From: an uncultured Microbacterium sp.
GTDB lineage: Bacteria; Actinomycetota; Actinomycetes; Actinomycetales; Microbacteriaceae
DNA length: 64,000 bases
Reading direction: 5' to 3'
Assembly: GCA_913774845.1 (NCBI GenBank)
Contig: CAJYJO010000030.1
Span: 62,001 to 126,000, forward strand
The notes under the pieces were generated by a model, which searched no databases, had not been told where the DNA came from, and worked only from the letters and a program-made list of their open reading frames with translations. The translations under genes and the position numbers were made by a program. Each line of letters begins with the position of its first letter. The stretch's first letter is position 1. Positions 63,902 through 64,000 of this stretch are shown one piece after another.

Positions 63902-64000
63902 TCAGAACTCCGACGTCCATTCGTCCTGCGTCTTCTTGAGGGCGTCGCTCATCGACTCCTGGCCGTCGAGCGCCGACTGGAACTCCGTGCCGAACTGGCG
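63902..64000 (-). CDS. Extracellular sugar-binding protein of an ABC transporter, C-terminal fragment
   Basis: Only the last 32 codons and the stop are in the window, reading FGTEFQSALDGQESMSDALK and ending DEWTSEF. The helical end with K..T.DEW is typical of family 1 sugar-binding lipoproteins. It is upstream of the two permeases in the same direction, as expected for the first gene of such an operon. The rest lies beyond the window. Confidence 0.7.
   Translation of the reverse strand, partial: RQFGTEFQSALDGQESMSDALKKTQDEWTSEF

Overview
The window is about 70% GC chromosomal DNA with GC-ending codons, dense gene packing, ATGA/GTGA start-stop overlaps and many GTG starts. Gene content (treX-treY-treZ, an Lhr helicase next to an Fpg/Nei glycosylase, the ATP-grasp/alpha-E/transglutaminase triad, DUF3072, DUF6421, and small proteins of the kind labelled DUF7882) points to an actinobacterium of the Microbacteriaceae, most likely Microbacterium. 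I base the genus on family resemblance only. I saw no rRNA, tRNA, CRISPR array, IS element or prophage.

Layout. 1-279: tail of an FMN-dependent L-lactate dehydrogenase gene with an internal deletion. 351-3956: leftward operon ATP-grasp > alpha-E > transglutaminase-like protein. 4017-12198: a sugar or polyol catabolism locus with a TIM-barrel isomerase, dihydroxyacetone-kinase-type kinase, RpiB-type isomerase, GntR regulator, MHS-type transporter, SDR dehydrogenase and a split transketolase; two similar operator-like dyads suggest one regulon. 12249-17223: Zn alcohol dehydrogenase, XRE regulator with divergent SDR, membrane-anchored sulfite-oxidase-like protein. 17272-19367: arginine/ornithine pair ddaH-rocD. 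19543-20712: GH51 arabinofuranosidase that has lost its catalytic nucleophile. 20844-26530: single genes and a two-component system. 26042-31296: Lrp/AsnC regulator, DUF6421, SDR, an MFS exporter and threonine aldolase. 31323-33912: M3 peptidase and a Nudix-like protein.

33990-34837 is a gene-free mosaic of G-rich and C-rich inverted repeats. 34910-42964: esterase, ABC-F protein with a leader that looks like an attenuator, lhr and nei. 43306-46674: beta-helix protein, DUF1304, a LysR-type effector domain without its HTH, a class I amidotransferase and a TspO-like protein. 46968-53423: trehalose synthesis from glycogen (treX-treY-treZ) with a long hairpin between treY and treZ. 53514-59719: hypothetical pair, small alarmone synthetase, three paralogous ~105-residue proteins, two MarR regulators, DUF3072 and an alpha/beta hydrolase. 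59837-64000: leftward carbohydrate operon with solute-binding protein (partial), two ABC permeases, class II aldolase and ADP-dependent-type sugar kinase.

Three signals cut across genes. Many starts have a TANNNT hexamer 6-7 nt before ATG/GTG, which fits leaderless transcription. The heptamer GGATGCC/GGCATCC is conspicuously frequent and forces rare codons. A short CTGAGC-TTGTCGAAGGG repeat occurs three times, once inside a duplication that re-created a start codon.
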